Below are positions 27,366 to 35,989 of a stretch of DNA of 64,000 nucleotides, in pieces (positions within the stretch are counted from its first letter, which is position 1; every line of letters starts with the position of its first letter). The notes under the pieces were generated by a model. The model was given only the letters and a program-made list of their open reading frames with translations. It did not search any database and had not been told where the DNA came from. The translations under genes were made by a program, and so were the position numbers. This DNA comes from Bacteroidota bacterium (GTDB lineage Bacteria > Bacteroidota > Bacteroidia > Flavobacteriales > Weeksellaceae): NCBI GenBank assembly GCA_023461035.1, contig JAEWOD010000015.1, positions 29,665 through 93,664 on the forward strand, written 5' to 3'.

Positions 27366-27404
27366 CGTAGCTCCTCAATCCGCCGCGGCGGAACACCTCT
27401 CTGT
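27366..27404 (-). pseudogene. Degenerate duplicate of the tRNA-Ser 5' half
   Basis: GTAGCTCCT-CAA-CCG-C-CGG-ACACCTCTCTG at 27368-27403 repeats, with small insertions, the plus-strand 27309-27340 sequence (GTAGCTCCTTCAACCACTCGGACACCTCTCTG) that encodes the tRNA-Ser 5' half. It adds a CCGCCGCGGCGG palindrome in the D-loop position. It lies 27 bases upstream of the intact gene and cannot form a tRNA. Confidence 0.7.
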
Positions 27405-27442
27405 TTGGGTTGGCAAATGTAAAAAAATAAATTTAGTTTGTA

Positions 27443-28480
27443 TCAATATTCTTTTAAATAGGTCAATTCTCCTCTTAAGTCCGTTTCATATTGTTTTTTG
27501 AATTCCTCTGACGAAAGATTTTGCCCCAATAGAAAAATGGTTTTCGCGACGGAAGCTTCGGTTGTCAAATCATACCCATTGATGGCACCGATTTCCTTAA
27601 AAATTTCACTCGTTTCATATCGGCCTATTTCCACCATCCCACCGGCACATTGCGTATTGATGATAAACATTAATCCATCATTGGTTTTATTTCGAAGCAA
27701 TTCTTTGAACCAATCAAAAGAAAAAATATTACCTGAACCAAATGCTTCAATGATCATCACTTTCATGTCTTTTGTCGCCAACATATTTTCGATAAAAGCC
27801 CTTGACATGCCGGGAAAAATTTTCATCAATCCCAAATCCGTGTTCAAATTTGTATTGATTGAAAAAGGAATAGATTCCTCTTCCATTCTCAGCACATGTG
27901 AACGAACATCCAGCCGAATTCCCGATTCTCCCAAATCCGGATAATTGGGTGAAGCAAAAGCATCAAAATTCTCAGCACTTATTTTAGTGGTTCGGTTGGC
28001 ACGTAAAAGCCTGTATTCAAAATAAATACACACTTCCTTTATACTGGGTTTCCCGTTATCCCTCAAAGACGCAAAATGGATTGAAGTAATCAGATTCTCC
28101 TTTGCATCTGTCCGTAAATCGCCCACCGGCAATTGTGATCCCGTAAATATAACGGGTTTTTGTAGTCCGCTGAGCATAAAACTCAATGCTGATGCCGAAT
28201 AAGCCATCGTGTCCGTTCCGTGAAGCACCACAAAACCATCAAATAATGAATAATTGTCTTGGATAATTTTGGCCAATTCTATCCAGTGATCGGGATTCAT
28301 ATCAGAAGAATCAATGGGATTTGCAAATCCGGTAAATTGGATTTCGCTGTCGATTAAGCTTAGCTCCGGAATATGTTTTAACAGGTTTTCAAAGTCAAAT
28401 GGTTTTAAGGATTGAGTTTCATAATCCTTGGCCATCCCTATTGTCCCTCCGGTGTATATCAATAATAATTTGGTTTTCAT
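27443..28480 (-). CDS. ansA: Type I L-asparaginase
   Basis: A 345-residue cytosolic enzyme that deamidates asparagine to aspartate. The threonine nucleophile motif YTGGTIGMAKDY lies right at the N-terminus with no signal peptide, and the second motif VVLHGTDTMAYSASALSF is intact. The start MKTKLLLIYTGGTIG (ATG at 28480) is preferred over a start 12 codons upstream. A type I call rests on the lack of a signal peptide and the size. It lies between tRNA-Ser and a divergent BON-LysM gene. Confidence 0.93.
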   Translation of the reverse strand: MKTKLLLIYTGGTIGMAKDYETQSLKPFDFENLLKHIPELSLIDSEIQFTGFANPIDSSDMNPDHWIELAKIIQDNYSLFDGFVVLHGTDTMAYSASALSFMLSGLQKPVIFTGSQLPVGDLRTDAKENLITSIHFASLRDNGKPSIKEVCIYFEYRLLRANRTTKISAENFDAFASPNYPDLGESGIRLDVRSHVLRMEEESIPFSINTNLNTDLGLMKIFPGMSRAFIENMLATKDMKVMIIEAFGSGNIFSFDWFKELLRNKTNDGLMFIINTQCAGGMVEIGRYETSEIFKEIGAINGYDLTTEASVAKTIFLLGQNLSSEEFKKQYETDLRGELTYLKEY

Positions 28481-28672
28481 TTTCAATTTTACATGACGGC
28501 AATTTAGAGAATTCAACCATTATGAGCAATAGTTGACTGTTTTTGAACCAAAAAGAAACCTGAAATATTGAAATTGTTAATACCTTAAGAAATTTTAGGT
28601 TTAATTTAAAACTTATGGAACAATAATTGTTTACATTTACTCCACTATTAACCAATAAAAAAATAAAGAATT

Positions 28673-29131
28673 ATGGGATTATTTTCATTCATCAAAAACG
28701 CAGGTGAAAAAATCTTCGGAGGAAATGATACTCCGGAAGAAAAAGCACAAAAAGTAAAAGACCATGTTTCCAAATATGGCTTTGACTTATCACAAGTTAC
28801 TTTTACAGCAAGCGGAGACAGTATTTCCGTTAGCGGTTCTGCCAAAAATCTAGACGAAAAACAAAAAATTCTTGCAACCGCAGGAAATGTAGACGGAGTG
28901 GACAATGTAGAAGATAATCTGACACTTATCGAGCCGTTGAAATTTGAGATGCCCGACTTTTCAAAAACCATGTATACGGTGAAAAGTGGCGACAATCTTT
29001 CCAAAATTTCAAAAGAAGTTTACGGTGACCCAAATAAATACAATACTATTTTTGAAGCCAATACCCCGATGCTTTCTCATCCCGATAAAATTTATCCGGG
29101 ACAAGTATTGTATATTCCACCACAAGGATAA
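28673..29131 (+). CDS. BON-LysM protein (YgaU/Kbp-like)
   Basis: A 152-residue protein with an N-terminal glycine-rich helix (MGLFSFIKNAGEKIFGG), a BON domain at about 28-90 (VTFTASGDSISVSGSAKN, VDNVEDNL) and a LysM domain at 99-150 (YTVKSGDNLSKISKEVYGDP, YPGQVLYIPP). This equals E. coli YgaU (Kbp), a cytosolic potassium-binding stress protein. No signal peptide is visible, so it is probably cytosolic despite the LysM domain. A near-consensus TACATTTA lies at 28632-28639. Confidence 0.9.
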   Translation: MGLFSFIKNAGEKIFGGNDTPEEKAQKVKDHVSKYGFDLSQVTFTASGDSISVSGSAKNLDEKQKILATAGNVDGVDNVEDNLTLIEPLKFEMPDFSKTMYTVKSGDNLSKISKEVYGDPNKYNTIFEANTPMLSHPDKIYPGQVLYIPPQG

Positions 29132-29141
29132 AATACAAAAG

Positions 29142-29167
29142 GAATTCCGGGAAATATATCCCGGATT
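29142..29167 (+). terminator. Weak hairpin after the BON-LysM gene
   Basis: GAATTCCGGG pairs with CCCGGATTC (one bulge). The T tract is poor (TATTTT), so termination would be inefficient. Confidence 0.4.
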
Positions 29168-29242
29168 CTATTTTAAATTCCGACCAATAAACTAAAACCT
29201 TCTATTTAACGTTTGTAATCAAGTATAATTAAAAAAATTCTT

Positions 29243-30085
29243 ATGAGATTAACCATTTTTTCAGTAGTTACGATTGCCGCAATTGTGTTGGCAGGATGTG
29301 TACCCCAAAAAAAGTACGATGAACTACAAAACAGATTTAACAGTGTTTATGCAGAAAACCAAGGCTGTCAAACCGAATTAGCTTCAGCCAAATCCAAAAT
29401 TGAAGGTTTGGAAGATGCGATTCGCTCCGAAAGAGGGAATCTGGCTTCATTGCAAAATGCATTGGCTGAATGTTTGGCCGGCAGTAAGCAAGGTGGTGCC
29501 AACATTGCAAAATTGGTCGATGAAATCAATGCTTCTAATAAATACATCAAGCATTTAACTGAAATCAACCGTAAAAATGACTCTTTGAATATGGTGTTAA
29601 CCAACAATTTGACACGATCTTTGAGTCGCGAAGAGTTAAAAGATGTAGATGTTCAGGTATTAAAAGGAGTAGTTTTTATTTCATTGTCTGACAATATGTT
29701 ATATAAATCAGGAAGCTATGAAATCAGCTCTGCTGCAAATGAAACTCTTTCAAAAATTGCTAAAATCATCAAAGACTATAAAGATTATGATGTAATTATT
29801 GAAGGTAATACTGACAATGTTCCTATCAACAAGACAAATATCCGTAACAACTGGGATTTAAGTGCTTTACGTGCTTCTTCTGTTGTTCAGGAATTACAAA
29901 ACGCGCACGGAGTAGATCCAAAACGTATGACTGCCGGAGGTCGCGGAGAGTATAACCCTGTTGCAACTAATGCTACCGATGACGGACGTGCGAAAAATCG
30001 TCGTACCCAGATTATCATTACGCCTCAGTTAGATGAATTTATGGAGTTAATCGGTCAAGCTCCAACCACGGATGATATTAAGTAA
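29243..30085 (+). CDS. OmpA-family lipoprotein with coiled coil
   Basis: A 280-residue lipoprotein: signal MRLTIFSVVTIAAIVLAGC (Cys19). Residues 25-115 form a heptad-rich coiled coil (YDELQNRFNSVYAENQGCQTEL...). Residues 145-265 are an OmpA/MotB peptidoglycan-binding domain with VIIEGNTDNVPI and NWDLSALRASSVVQEL and RRTQIII. It likely links the outer membrane or an envelope complex to the cell wall. The arrangement is typical of Bacteroidota OmpA lipoproteins; some are motility or T9SS components, but no neighbour supports such a role. A terminator at 30112 lies inside the convergent gene. Confidence 0.9.
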   Translation: MRLTIFSVVTIAAIVLAGCVPQKKYDELQNRFNSVYAENQGCQTELASAKSKIEGLEDAIRSERGNLASLQNALAECLAGSKQGGANIAKLVDEINASNKYIKHLTEINRKNDSLNMVLTNNLTRSLSREELKDVDVQVLKGVVFISLSDNMLYKSGSYEISSAANETLSKIAKIIKDYKDYDVIIEGNTDNVPINKTNIRNNWDLSALRASSVVQELQNAHGVDPKRMTAGGRGEYNPVATNATDDGRAKNRRTQIIITPQLDEFMELIGQAPTTDDIK

Positions 30086-30086
30086 T

Positions 30087-30794
30087 TCAATAGGATTCCA
30101 ATAAAAAAATGGCGGGCTTTTTATGAAAGTCCGTCTTTTTTTTGGCCCAATTTTTTATGGATTGCGTCAAAATAAATTCATCATCCATCGTCAAATTTGC
30201 CGCAATACAGAGGTTTGTAGTTGGCTGACAAAATTTTACCAAATCTTCTAAAAGCTGATTATTCCGATATGGCGTTTCCATAAAAATCTGGGTACAATGA
30301 GTAGTTCGGCTTTCTTGTTCCAATTTTTGGATGGCTTTTTTTCTTTCCGGTTTATCAATCGGCAGATATCCATTAAACTTAAACTGTTGACCATTCATTC
30401 CCGATGCCATTAATGCCAAAAGAATAGATGATGGCCCTACCAGAGGAATGACCTGAATTCCTTTTTCATGTGCCAATTTTACCAGTTTAGAACCCGGATC
30501 TGCTACCGCAGGCAATCCTGCTTCCGAAATGATTCCGATGGGTTCTCCCCTTCCAAACAAATTGGATAATTCATATAATTCTTCACTAGCTGTATTTTTA
30601 TCCAAAATGTAGATTTCCAATTCAGATTGTTTCTTTTCCGGTAAAACCGTCTTGATAAATTTTCTGGCTGATTTTTCATTTTCCACCATGAAAATTTGAA
30701 TGCGCCGCAGTATTTCCAGATTAAAATCGGGCAAAGATTTTTTAAAATCATCATTTCCCAACAAATTGGGAATCAAATAAAGCTTTGTCCTCAT
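30087..30794 (-). CDS. SAM-dependent methyltransferase, RsmI-like (tetrapyrrole methylase fold)
   Basis: A 235-residue protein. Features: KLYLIPNLLG at the start (the beta-strand that in RsmI reads LYVVATPIGN), SEAGLPAVADPGSKLVKLAHEKG (SAM-binding loop) and VIPLVGPSSILLALMASGMNGQQFKFNGYLP. RsmI makes Cm1402 of 16S rRNA; this is a shorter relative whose substrate is not proven. Its ATG overlaps the stop of the phosphatase gene by four bases (ATGA). dnaA, phosphatase and this gene form a minus-strand operon. Confidence 0.85.
   Translation of the reverse strand: MRTKLYLIPNLLGNDDFKKSLPDFNLEILRRIQIFMVENEKSARKFIKTVLPEKKQSELEIYILDKNTASEELYELSNLFGRGEPIGIISEAGLPAVADPGSKLVKLAHEKGIQVIPLVGPSSILLALMASGMNGQQFKFNGYLPIDKPERKKAIQKLEQESRTTHCTQIFMETPYRNNQLLEDLVKFCQPTTNLCIAANLTMDDEFILTQSIKNWAKKKTDFHKKPAIFLLESY
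30112..30143 (+). terminator. Terminator of the OmpA lipoprotein gene, within the convergent gene
   Basis: GCGGGCTTT (30112-30120) pairs with AAAGTCCGT (30126-30134) using two G-U pairs, then C and eight T residues. The hairpin lies in the 3' coding end of the RsmI-like gene. Confidence 0.65.
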
Positions 30795-31225
30795 GACTTT
30801 TTTAATTGATTCAAAAAATCGTTCGTAGCTTGATCTAAAAGACGATAAACATTTTCAAAACCCTCATCTCCGCCATAATAGGGGTCGGGCACATTTTTAT
30901 CTCCCAAAATCAATTTGACCTTCCCTCGATGAATTTCATTGGAAGCCATTATCAACACATCTTTATAATTGGACTCATCCATTACAAAAATCAAATCAAA
31001 TTTCTCAAAATCATCCGGTTGAAATTGGCGTGCACGTTGTTTGGAAATATCGATTCCATATTTTCGGGCAATTGAAACCGAGCGTTCATCAGGAGATTGT
31101 CCTACATGCCAATTACCGGTTCCGGCAGATTCAACGATAAATCCGTCATTAAGTTTGGATTGCAAAATACCTTCTGCCAATGGTGATCGGCAGATATTCC
31201 CCAAACAAACCATCAAAATTTTCAT
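30791..31225 (-). CDS. Low molecular weight protein-tyrosine phosphatase
   Basis: A 144-residue cytosolic phosphatase. The P-loop CLGNICRS has nucleophile Cys7 and Arg13; the general acid is Asp114 in DPYYGG. Substrates may be tyrosine-phosphorylated proteins such as capsule kinases or arginine phosphates, none visible nearby. The ATG is 5 bases from the dnaA stop, and the stop overlaps the next gene by four bases, so it is translated from the dnaA transcript. Confidence 0.93.
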   Translation of the reverse strand: MKILMVCLGNICRSPLAEGILQSKLNDGFIVESAGTGNWHVGQSPDERSVSIARKYGIDISKQRARQFQPDDFEKFDLIFVMDESNYKDVLIMASNEIHRGKVKLILGDKNVPDPYYGGDEGFENVYRLLDQATNDFLNQLKKS

Positions 31226-31230
31226 GGTAA

Positions 31231-32661
31231 TTATTCTACCGAAATTTTACGATTTAGATCTTCTACATACCCTCTGAAAACTTTATCGGTTTCCGACAGA
31301 TTTTTTACTGTTTTACAGGCATGCAAAACGGTAGCATGATCTCTGTTTCCTATCTGCGACCCTATGCTGGAAAGAGAGGCCTTGGTATATTTTTTTGCAA
31401 AATACATCGCCAATTGACGTGCCTGAACGACATCTCTCTTCCGTGTTTTGGACTGGATTTGATCAAATGGTATTTTGAAATAATCACTTACCATACGCTG
31501 AATATAGTCGATGGAAATTTCTTTTCTTGTATTATTGATGAAATTGGCCAGTGTTTTTTGGGTCAATTCCAGTGTGATTTCCTTTTTGTTTAGCGTTGCC
31601 TGAGCGATAATGGAATTCAGTGAACCTTCCAATTCTCGGACATTTGATTTTATACTTTTAGCAATATGGTCAATTACTTCTTCCGGGATTTCGATTCCGT
31701 CTTTTTCTACTTTATGTTTTAAAATAGCAAAACGGGTTTCATAATCCGGCGCTTGCAAATCGGCCGAAAGCCCCCATTTGAAACGGGAAATCAATCTTTG
31801 TTCCATATCCTGAATATCCACCGGCGGTTTGTCAGAGGTCAAAATAATCTGATTTCCTTTTTGATGCAAATGATTGAAAATATGGAAGAATGCTTCTTGC
31901 GTTCCTTTTTTTCCCGATAAGAATTGAACATCATCTATAATCAAAATATCAATCATTTGGTAAAAATGAATGAAATCATTTCGGTTATTGCTCTGAACGG
32001 CGTCTATGAACTGCTGCGTAAATTTCTCGGTAGAAACATACAACACGGTTTTGTCAGGATGATTTTCTTTGGCTTCCAAACCTATGGCATGTGCCAAATG
32101 TGTCTTCCCCAATCCTACTCCCCCATAAATAAACAAAGGATTAAAAGAAGTTCCTCCCGGACGTTTGGCTACAGCTTTTCCTGCTGAACGCGCCAACCGA
32201 TTGGTTTCACCCTCTATAAAATTATTGAAATTGTTGGAGGTATTGAGCTGGGAATCTATTTTGATTTTTTGCAACCCCGGAATGATAAAAGGATTTTTCA
32301 CCTTTTTACTGTCGATAGGCATGGGTGCATCTATCTCCTGAGGTTGAATTTTTTCTCTGTTGGAGCTTGGAATTTTTACCGTGTATGGATCTTTACCTGA
32401 ATATTTCTGATCCATTACGATACTGTAAACTAATTTTGCTTCTTTACCTAATTCTTTTTGCAAAGCAATTTTTAACAATTTGATATAATGCTCTTCCAAC
32501 CATTCATAAAAAAACTTGCTAGGCACCTGAATGGTCAAAATATTTTCATTCAACTTTATAGGATGAATAGGAGAAAACCAAGTTTTGAAAGCTTGTTCCT
32601 GAATATTGTCCTCAACAAATTTCAAACAATTTTTCCAAACCGATTCTGCAGTTTTTCCCAT
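31231..32661 (-). CDS. dnaA: Chromosomal replication initiator protein DnaA
   Basis: A 476-residue AAA+ initiator that binds DnaA boxes and opens oriC. Domain I (1-85) has VWKNCLKFVEDNI; the AAA+ region has Walker A GGVGLGKT (180-187) and Walker B LIIDDV (240-245); domain IV ends with the DnaA signature including KASLSSIGSQIGNRDHATVLHA. The gene is followed by a phosphatase and methyltransferase. Upstream (32662-32831) no cluster of TTATCCACA boxes is seen, so the origin is not here as far as I can tell. Confidence 0.98.
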   Translation of the reverse strand: MGKTAESVWKNCLKFVEDNIQEQAFKTWFSPIHPIKLNENILTIQVPSKFFYEWLEEHYIKLLKIALQKELGKEAKLVYSIVMDQKYSGKDPYTVKIPSSNREKIQPQEIDAPMPIDSKKVKNPFIIPGLQKIKIDSQLNTSNNFNNFIEGETNRLARSAGKAVAKRPGGTSFNPLFIYGGVGLGKTHLAHAIGLEAKENHPDKTVLYVSTEKFTQQFIDAVQSNNRNDFIHFYQMIDILIIDDVQFLSGKKGTQEAFFHIFNHLHQKGNQIILTSDKPPVDIQDMEQRLISRFKWGLSADLQAPDYETRFAILKHKVEKDGIEIPEEVIDHIAKSIKSNVRELEGSLNSIIAQATLNKKEITLELTQKTLANFINNTRKEISIDYIQRMVSDYFKIPFDQIQSKTRKRDVVQARQLAMYFAKKYTKASLSSIGSQIGNRDHATVLHACKTVKNLSETDKVFRGYVEDLNRKISVE

Positions 32662-32776
32662 AGTTTTTTTTAATTCTTAGTTTTAAGGTAATGTTAAAAA
32701 AGGATTAGGCCTACTAATATAGTTGGTTTTTTTCGTAAAGCAAAAATGCTCATAATTTTTTAGTAAAAAAAACAGA

Positions 32777-32806
32777 TTGGGTATTGACTTTTTAAAAATA
32801 TCTTTG
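32777..32806 (+). promoter_or_regulatory. Putative promoter of the YbgC-like gene
   Basis: -33 TTG at 32777-32779, 19-base spacer, exact -7 TATCTTTG at 32799-32806. It favours the ATG at 32832 over the one at 32817, as the latter would leave almost no leader. Confidence 0.65.
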
Positions 32807-32831
32807 TAATGATTTAATGCAACACTTTAAC

Positions 32832-33245
32832 ATGATATCAACAACAATTTCAATACGTGTAAGATACGGAGAAACAGACCAAATGGGCGTAGTCTATCAC
32901 GGAAATTATGCCACCTATTGCGAAGTGGCTCGGGTTGAATTTTTCCGCGAATTGGGCATGCCTTATAAAGATTTGGAAACGAGTGGAATAATGCTTCCCG
33001 TAACCGAATTAAATTTAAAATTCCACCAACCTGCTTATTACGATGAATTGTTAAAAATCCATACTTCATTATTGGAAATACCAAGTGGCGCCCGTTTGAA
33101 ATTTCAATATGAAATCTATAACGAATCTGACAAATTATTAACATCCGGATTTTCGGCTTTGGCTTTTATCGATATAAAAACCCGCAAACCTGTCCGCTGC
33201 CCCGACTATATGATTGAAAAATTAGAAAAAATCAAAAATTCCTAA
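32832..33245 (+). CDS. YbgC-like acyl-CoA thioesterase (hotdog fold)
   Basis: A 137-residue hotdog thioesterase. The start MISTTISIRVRYGETDQMG agrees with relatives; Asp in YGETDQMGVVYHGNYATYCE is the catalytic residue of the 4-hydroxybenzoyl-CoA/YbgC group. Substrate short-chain or aromatic acyl-CoA is not determinable. The stop overlaps the convergent lipoprotein gene by four bases. Confidence 0.9.
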   Translation: MISTTISIRVRYGETDQMGVVYHGNYATYCEVARVEFFRELGMPYKDLETSGIMLPVTELNLKFHQPAYYDELLKIHTSLLEIPSGARLKFQYEIYNESDKLLTSGFSALAFIDIKTRKPVRCPDYMIEKLEKIKNS

Positions 33246-34192
33246 TCCACAAAATTATTATACGCCAATCGAATGTTTTCCTCAGCCCGAGCCAAATTCT
33301 CCAAATCCCTATCGGTAAAAATTCCGGATTCGTTTGCGTTCCGCATAATTTTTCGTGCTTCGATTAAAAAATCATTGACCGAATTATTATAGGTCTTGAA
33401 ATAAACTTCTTTACCGGGGTAAGCAGAATTTTTCGGTTCGCCGAGTTTTTCTCTTTCTCCGTTCAGCTTCTCAATATCAGCATACATTTCATTGAATTTC
33501 AATTCATTATTTTTATAATCATCAGGAAAATCATAAGCCAGTGTAACAAATTTGGCCACCAAATTGGAAGCATCTTTCATCGCAAAGATGTGGTCTTTGA
33601 ACGGATGTGTTTTCAAAACCTCCCTTTCTGCCTCATCCGAAAGTTTCACGATTCTATTCATGATTATTTTATTGTCATCATAATATTTCACAACTAAATC
33701 ATCTATCTGCTGGATGATTTGGTTCCCGACTTTTCCCTGATCGTCTTTATAATCTTCCGCTTTTATATAATTTTCCAATTTCGAATAATTTTCACGAATG
33801 GATTCAAATGATTGGTTCAGGCTTTTTACATTTTGCTCAAAAAATAATTTGTCTTCTTTTTCAAATGCATTTCCAGGTTCTTCCGGTTTTGGTTCGTTAT
33901 AGCTCATCACCGGATGATAAAACATAGGTGTTATGCCCATAAATGCAAATTGGTCATTGTAATTCTGAAGCCCTTTTGAAATACTATTCAAATTACGGTT
34001 TAACCCCTGTAAATAATTATGTTGCGCATCTGAAAGTTTGATAAGTACATTATTGTACGCCACTATTTCAGCTGCGTTACTTCCACCTGAAGCAACTGAT
34101 TCCAGTTTATCCATGAATTCAGGTTTATCCATTTTACATGAACTGACAATCAATGACAAAAGCAAAAAAGAAAGAAATGCTGTATTTTTCAT
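33242..34192 (-). CDS. DUF3829-like lipoprotein
   Basis: A 316-residue lipoprotein: signal MKNTAFLSFLLLSLIVSSC (Cys19). The mature protein is nearly all helical with repeated NxLNSISKGLQNYN and heptad-like segments, consistent with the DUF3829 (YiiG) family of unknown function. A near-consensus TAATTTCG lies about 20 bases upstream on the minus strand. It overlaps the convergent thioesterase stop by four bases and has no other operon partner. Confidence 0.65.
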   Translation of the reverse strand: MKNTAFLSFLLLSLIVSSCKMDKPEFMDKLESVASGGSNAAEIVAYNNVLIKLSDAQHNYLQGLNRNLNSISKGLQNYNDQFAFMGITPMFYHPVMSYNEPKPEEPGNAFEKEDKLFFEQNVKSLNQSFESIRENYSKLENYIKAEDYKDDQGKVGNQIIQQIDDLVVKYYDDNKIIMNRIVKLSDEAEREVLKTHPFKDHIFAMKDASNLVAKFVTLAYDFPDDYKNNELKFNEMYADIEKLNGEREKLGEPKNSAYPGKEVYFKTYNNSVNDFLIEARKIMRNANESGIFTDRDLENLARAEENIRLAYNNFVD

Positions 34193-34284
34193 CGTTTTAT
34201 TTTTTTTCGAAATTAGGAAATTTATGGAACCTGAATGTTAAAAATCCAAACGAAAATAAAGGACGGGAAGGTTTTATAATTTTA

Positions 34285-34299
34285 AGAAACTGTCTAAAT
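34285..34299. repeat. Solo end of the MITE-like repeat (copy F)
   Basis: AGAAACTGTCTAAAT matches the terminal inverted repeat of copy C. No second end is found within 100 bases to the left. On the minus strand the element supplies the TAG stop of the yigZ-like gene (34296-34294). Confidence 0.5.
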
Positions 34300-34896
34300 C
34301 AATTCAATTTTCACATGATAAAGCGGCTCAAAAGCCTCCAAAAAATGATTTAGATTGTCTTTTCGGATTCGCACAACAACTTTGCATTTATCAGTAAACT
34401 CCGTGCTCAAAACTTCTGCACTGAATTTATCTATGTTCCGCATCACACTTCCTTGGTCTTCGTATGAAAAATAAAATTTCACTTTTTCGGTCAGGTGCTT
34501 TTCTACCACTTCTGCTTCTTCAAGCGTCATTTGTGCTGATAATTTATACGCTTTAATCAAACCTGAAACGCCTAATTTCGTACCTCCATAAATTCGAACC
34601 GAAGCAACTAAAACATTCGTAATTTCTTTGGAAACAATTTGATTATAAATCGGCAGACCTGCGCTGCCAGAGGGCTCTCCGTCGTCATTGGCGCGGTAAT
34701 TTTCGCCGTTCATCCCCAAACGGTATGCATAACAAATATGTGTCGCATCCGGATATTTTTTCCACAAATTCACCAAATTCAACTTCACCTCCTCTTCATC
34801 CAAAACCGGAAAAGCATAACCAATGAACTTACTTCCCTTTTCCTTGAACGTAATTTCTTCAATTGGTTTTTCTATGGTTTGGTAGGAAAAAGTCAC
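34294..34896 (-). CDS. YigZ/IMPACT family protein
   Basis: A 200-residue protein with the UPF0029 (IMPACT) N-terminal domain: KEKGSKFIGYAFPV, ATHICYAYRLG, RANDDGEPSGSAGLPIYNQI and SVRIYGGTKLGVSGLIKAY. The C-terminal half is a ferredoxin-like domain (about 130-200). Eukaryotic IMPACT regulates GCN2; bacterial members have no settled function. Its ATG overlaps the ribD stop by four bases, so it is in a ribD operon. Its stop lies in a repeat end. Confidence 0.92.
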   Translation of the reverse strand: MTFSYQTIEKPIEEITFKEKGSKFIGYAFPVLDEEEVKLNLVNLWKKYPDATHICYAYRLGMNGENYRANDDGEPSGSAGLPIYNQIVSKEITNVLVASVRIYGGTKLGVSGLIKAYKLSAQMTLEEAEVVEKHLTEKVKFYFSYEDQGSVMRNIDKFSAEVLSTEFTDKCKVVVRIRKDNLNHFLEAFEPLYHVKIELI

Positions 34897-35921
34897 TTTT
34901 TATAAATTTCCAATTGATCTGTAGAAATCATTTTTGTCTCGACCAATTTCCCTTTGATTTCAGGCGAAAGAATTCCTGAATTCCAGTTTTCCCGGGATGT
35001 AAAAACCCTCGCTTCGTCCCAAAGTTCTTTTTCCATAAATGTTTCCAGTGTTTGTCTTCCTCCTTCTATGATGACAGATTGAATTCCCAATTGAAATAAA
35101 CTATCCAGAATTTGCTCCGCCAAATTATCATCGAAATCAATTTTTACAAAATTCAGATTCGCTTGATTTTCTTTTGATTTTTCTGTAAAAAAAATTGTTT
35201 TTTGAGAATGATCCAATAAATTCAAATCCGCACTCAATTTCAACCTCCTGTCCAAAACAATCCTCACAGGCTGATTTCCCGCCCAAAAACGAGAATTTAA
35301 CTGCGGATTATCTGATTGAGCCGTGTTCGTTCCCACCAAAATGGCTTGTTCTTCCGTTCTCCATTTATGGACAAGTTGTTTGGAAAATTCATTTGTAATC
35401 CATTTTTGTTCGCCAATTTCCGTTGCCATAAATCCATCGGCTGTTTTTGCCCATTTCAAAATGACATAAGGTCTTTTATTTTGATGAAACCTAAAAAACC
35501 GTTTGTTTAAGTCCAAACATTCTTTTTCTAACACTCCTACTTTTACATCAATTCCCGCATTTTGCATTTTTTGTATCCCTAAACCGTTCACTTTTGCAAA
35601 CGAATCAATTGTTCCTACGACAACTTTCGGAATTTGATGATGAATGATCAGATCCGAACAAGGCGGTGTTTTACCGTGATGTGCGCAAGGTTCGAGCGAA
35701 ACATATAGGATACTTTTTTTTAAAATTTCTTTATCGGAAATTTGGTTGATCGCATTTACTTCTGCGTGTGCCAAACCGGCCTTTTGATGCCAACCTTCCG
35801 CGATGATTTTCTCTTCATGAACGATCACGCAACCGACCATGGGATTGGGATAAGTCATTCCCAAACCATTTTCAGCCAGCCGGATGCATCTTTGCATCAT
35901 AAGTTCGTCAAGATTGCTCAT
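34893..35921 (-). CDS. ribD: Bifunctional riboflavin deaminase/reductase RibD
   Basis: A 342-residue enzyme performing the second and third steps of riboflavin synthesis. The deaminase domain (1-145) holds zinc ligands His52 (HAE, Glu54 acid), Cys79 and Cys88 in EPCAHHGKTPPC. The reductase domain (145-342) has WAKTADGFMA, TNTAQSDNPQLNSR and VIIEGGRQTLETFM. Coupled by four-base overlap to the YigZ-like gene. A strong palindrome separates it from the DUF349 gene upstream. Confidence 0.95.
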   Translation of the reverse strand: MSNLDELMMQRCIRLAENGLGMTYPNPMVGCVIVHEEKIIAEGWHQKAGLAHAEVNAINQISDKEILKKSILYVSLEPCAHHGKTPPCSDLIIHHQIPKVVVGTIDSFAKVNGLGIQKMQNAGIDVKVGVLEKECLDLNKRFFRFHQNKRPYVILKWAKTADGFMATEIGEQKWITNEFSKQLVHKWRTEEQAILVGTNTAQSDNPQLNSRFWAGNQPVRIVLDRRLKLSADLNLLDHSQKTIFFTEKSKENQANLNFVKIDFDDNLAEQILDSLFQLGIQSVIIEGGRQTLETFMEKELWDEARVFTSRENWNSGILSPEIKGKLVETKMISTDQLEIYKK

Positions 35922-35934
35922 TTATTTTATGAAA

Positions 35935-35966
35935 ACACCTCACAAATTGGCCAATTTGTGAGGTGT
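35935..35966 (-). terminator. 32-base perfect palindrome below the DUF349 gene
   Basis: ACACCTCACAAATTGG joins directly to its inverse CCAATTTGTGAGGTGT, with no spacer. On the minus strand only GTTTTC follows, so it is a strong hairpin with a weak T tract. It would terminate the DUF349 gene (stop at 35990) before ribD. Confidence 0.6.
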
Positions 35967-35989
35967 AGGACTATCGTTTAATTATTTAT

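Noticed and set aside
27176..27370. Reading frame on the plus strand over tRNA-Ser
   Set aside because: It overlaps the tRNA on the opposite strand and has no recognisable features.
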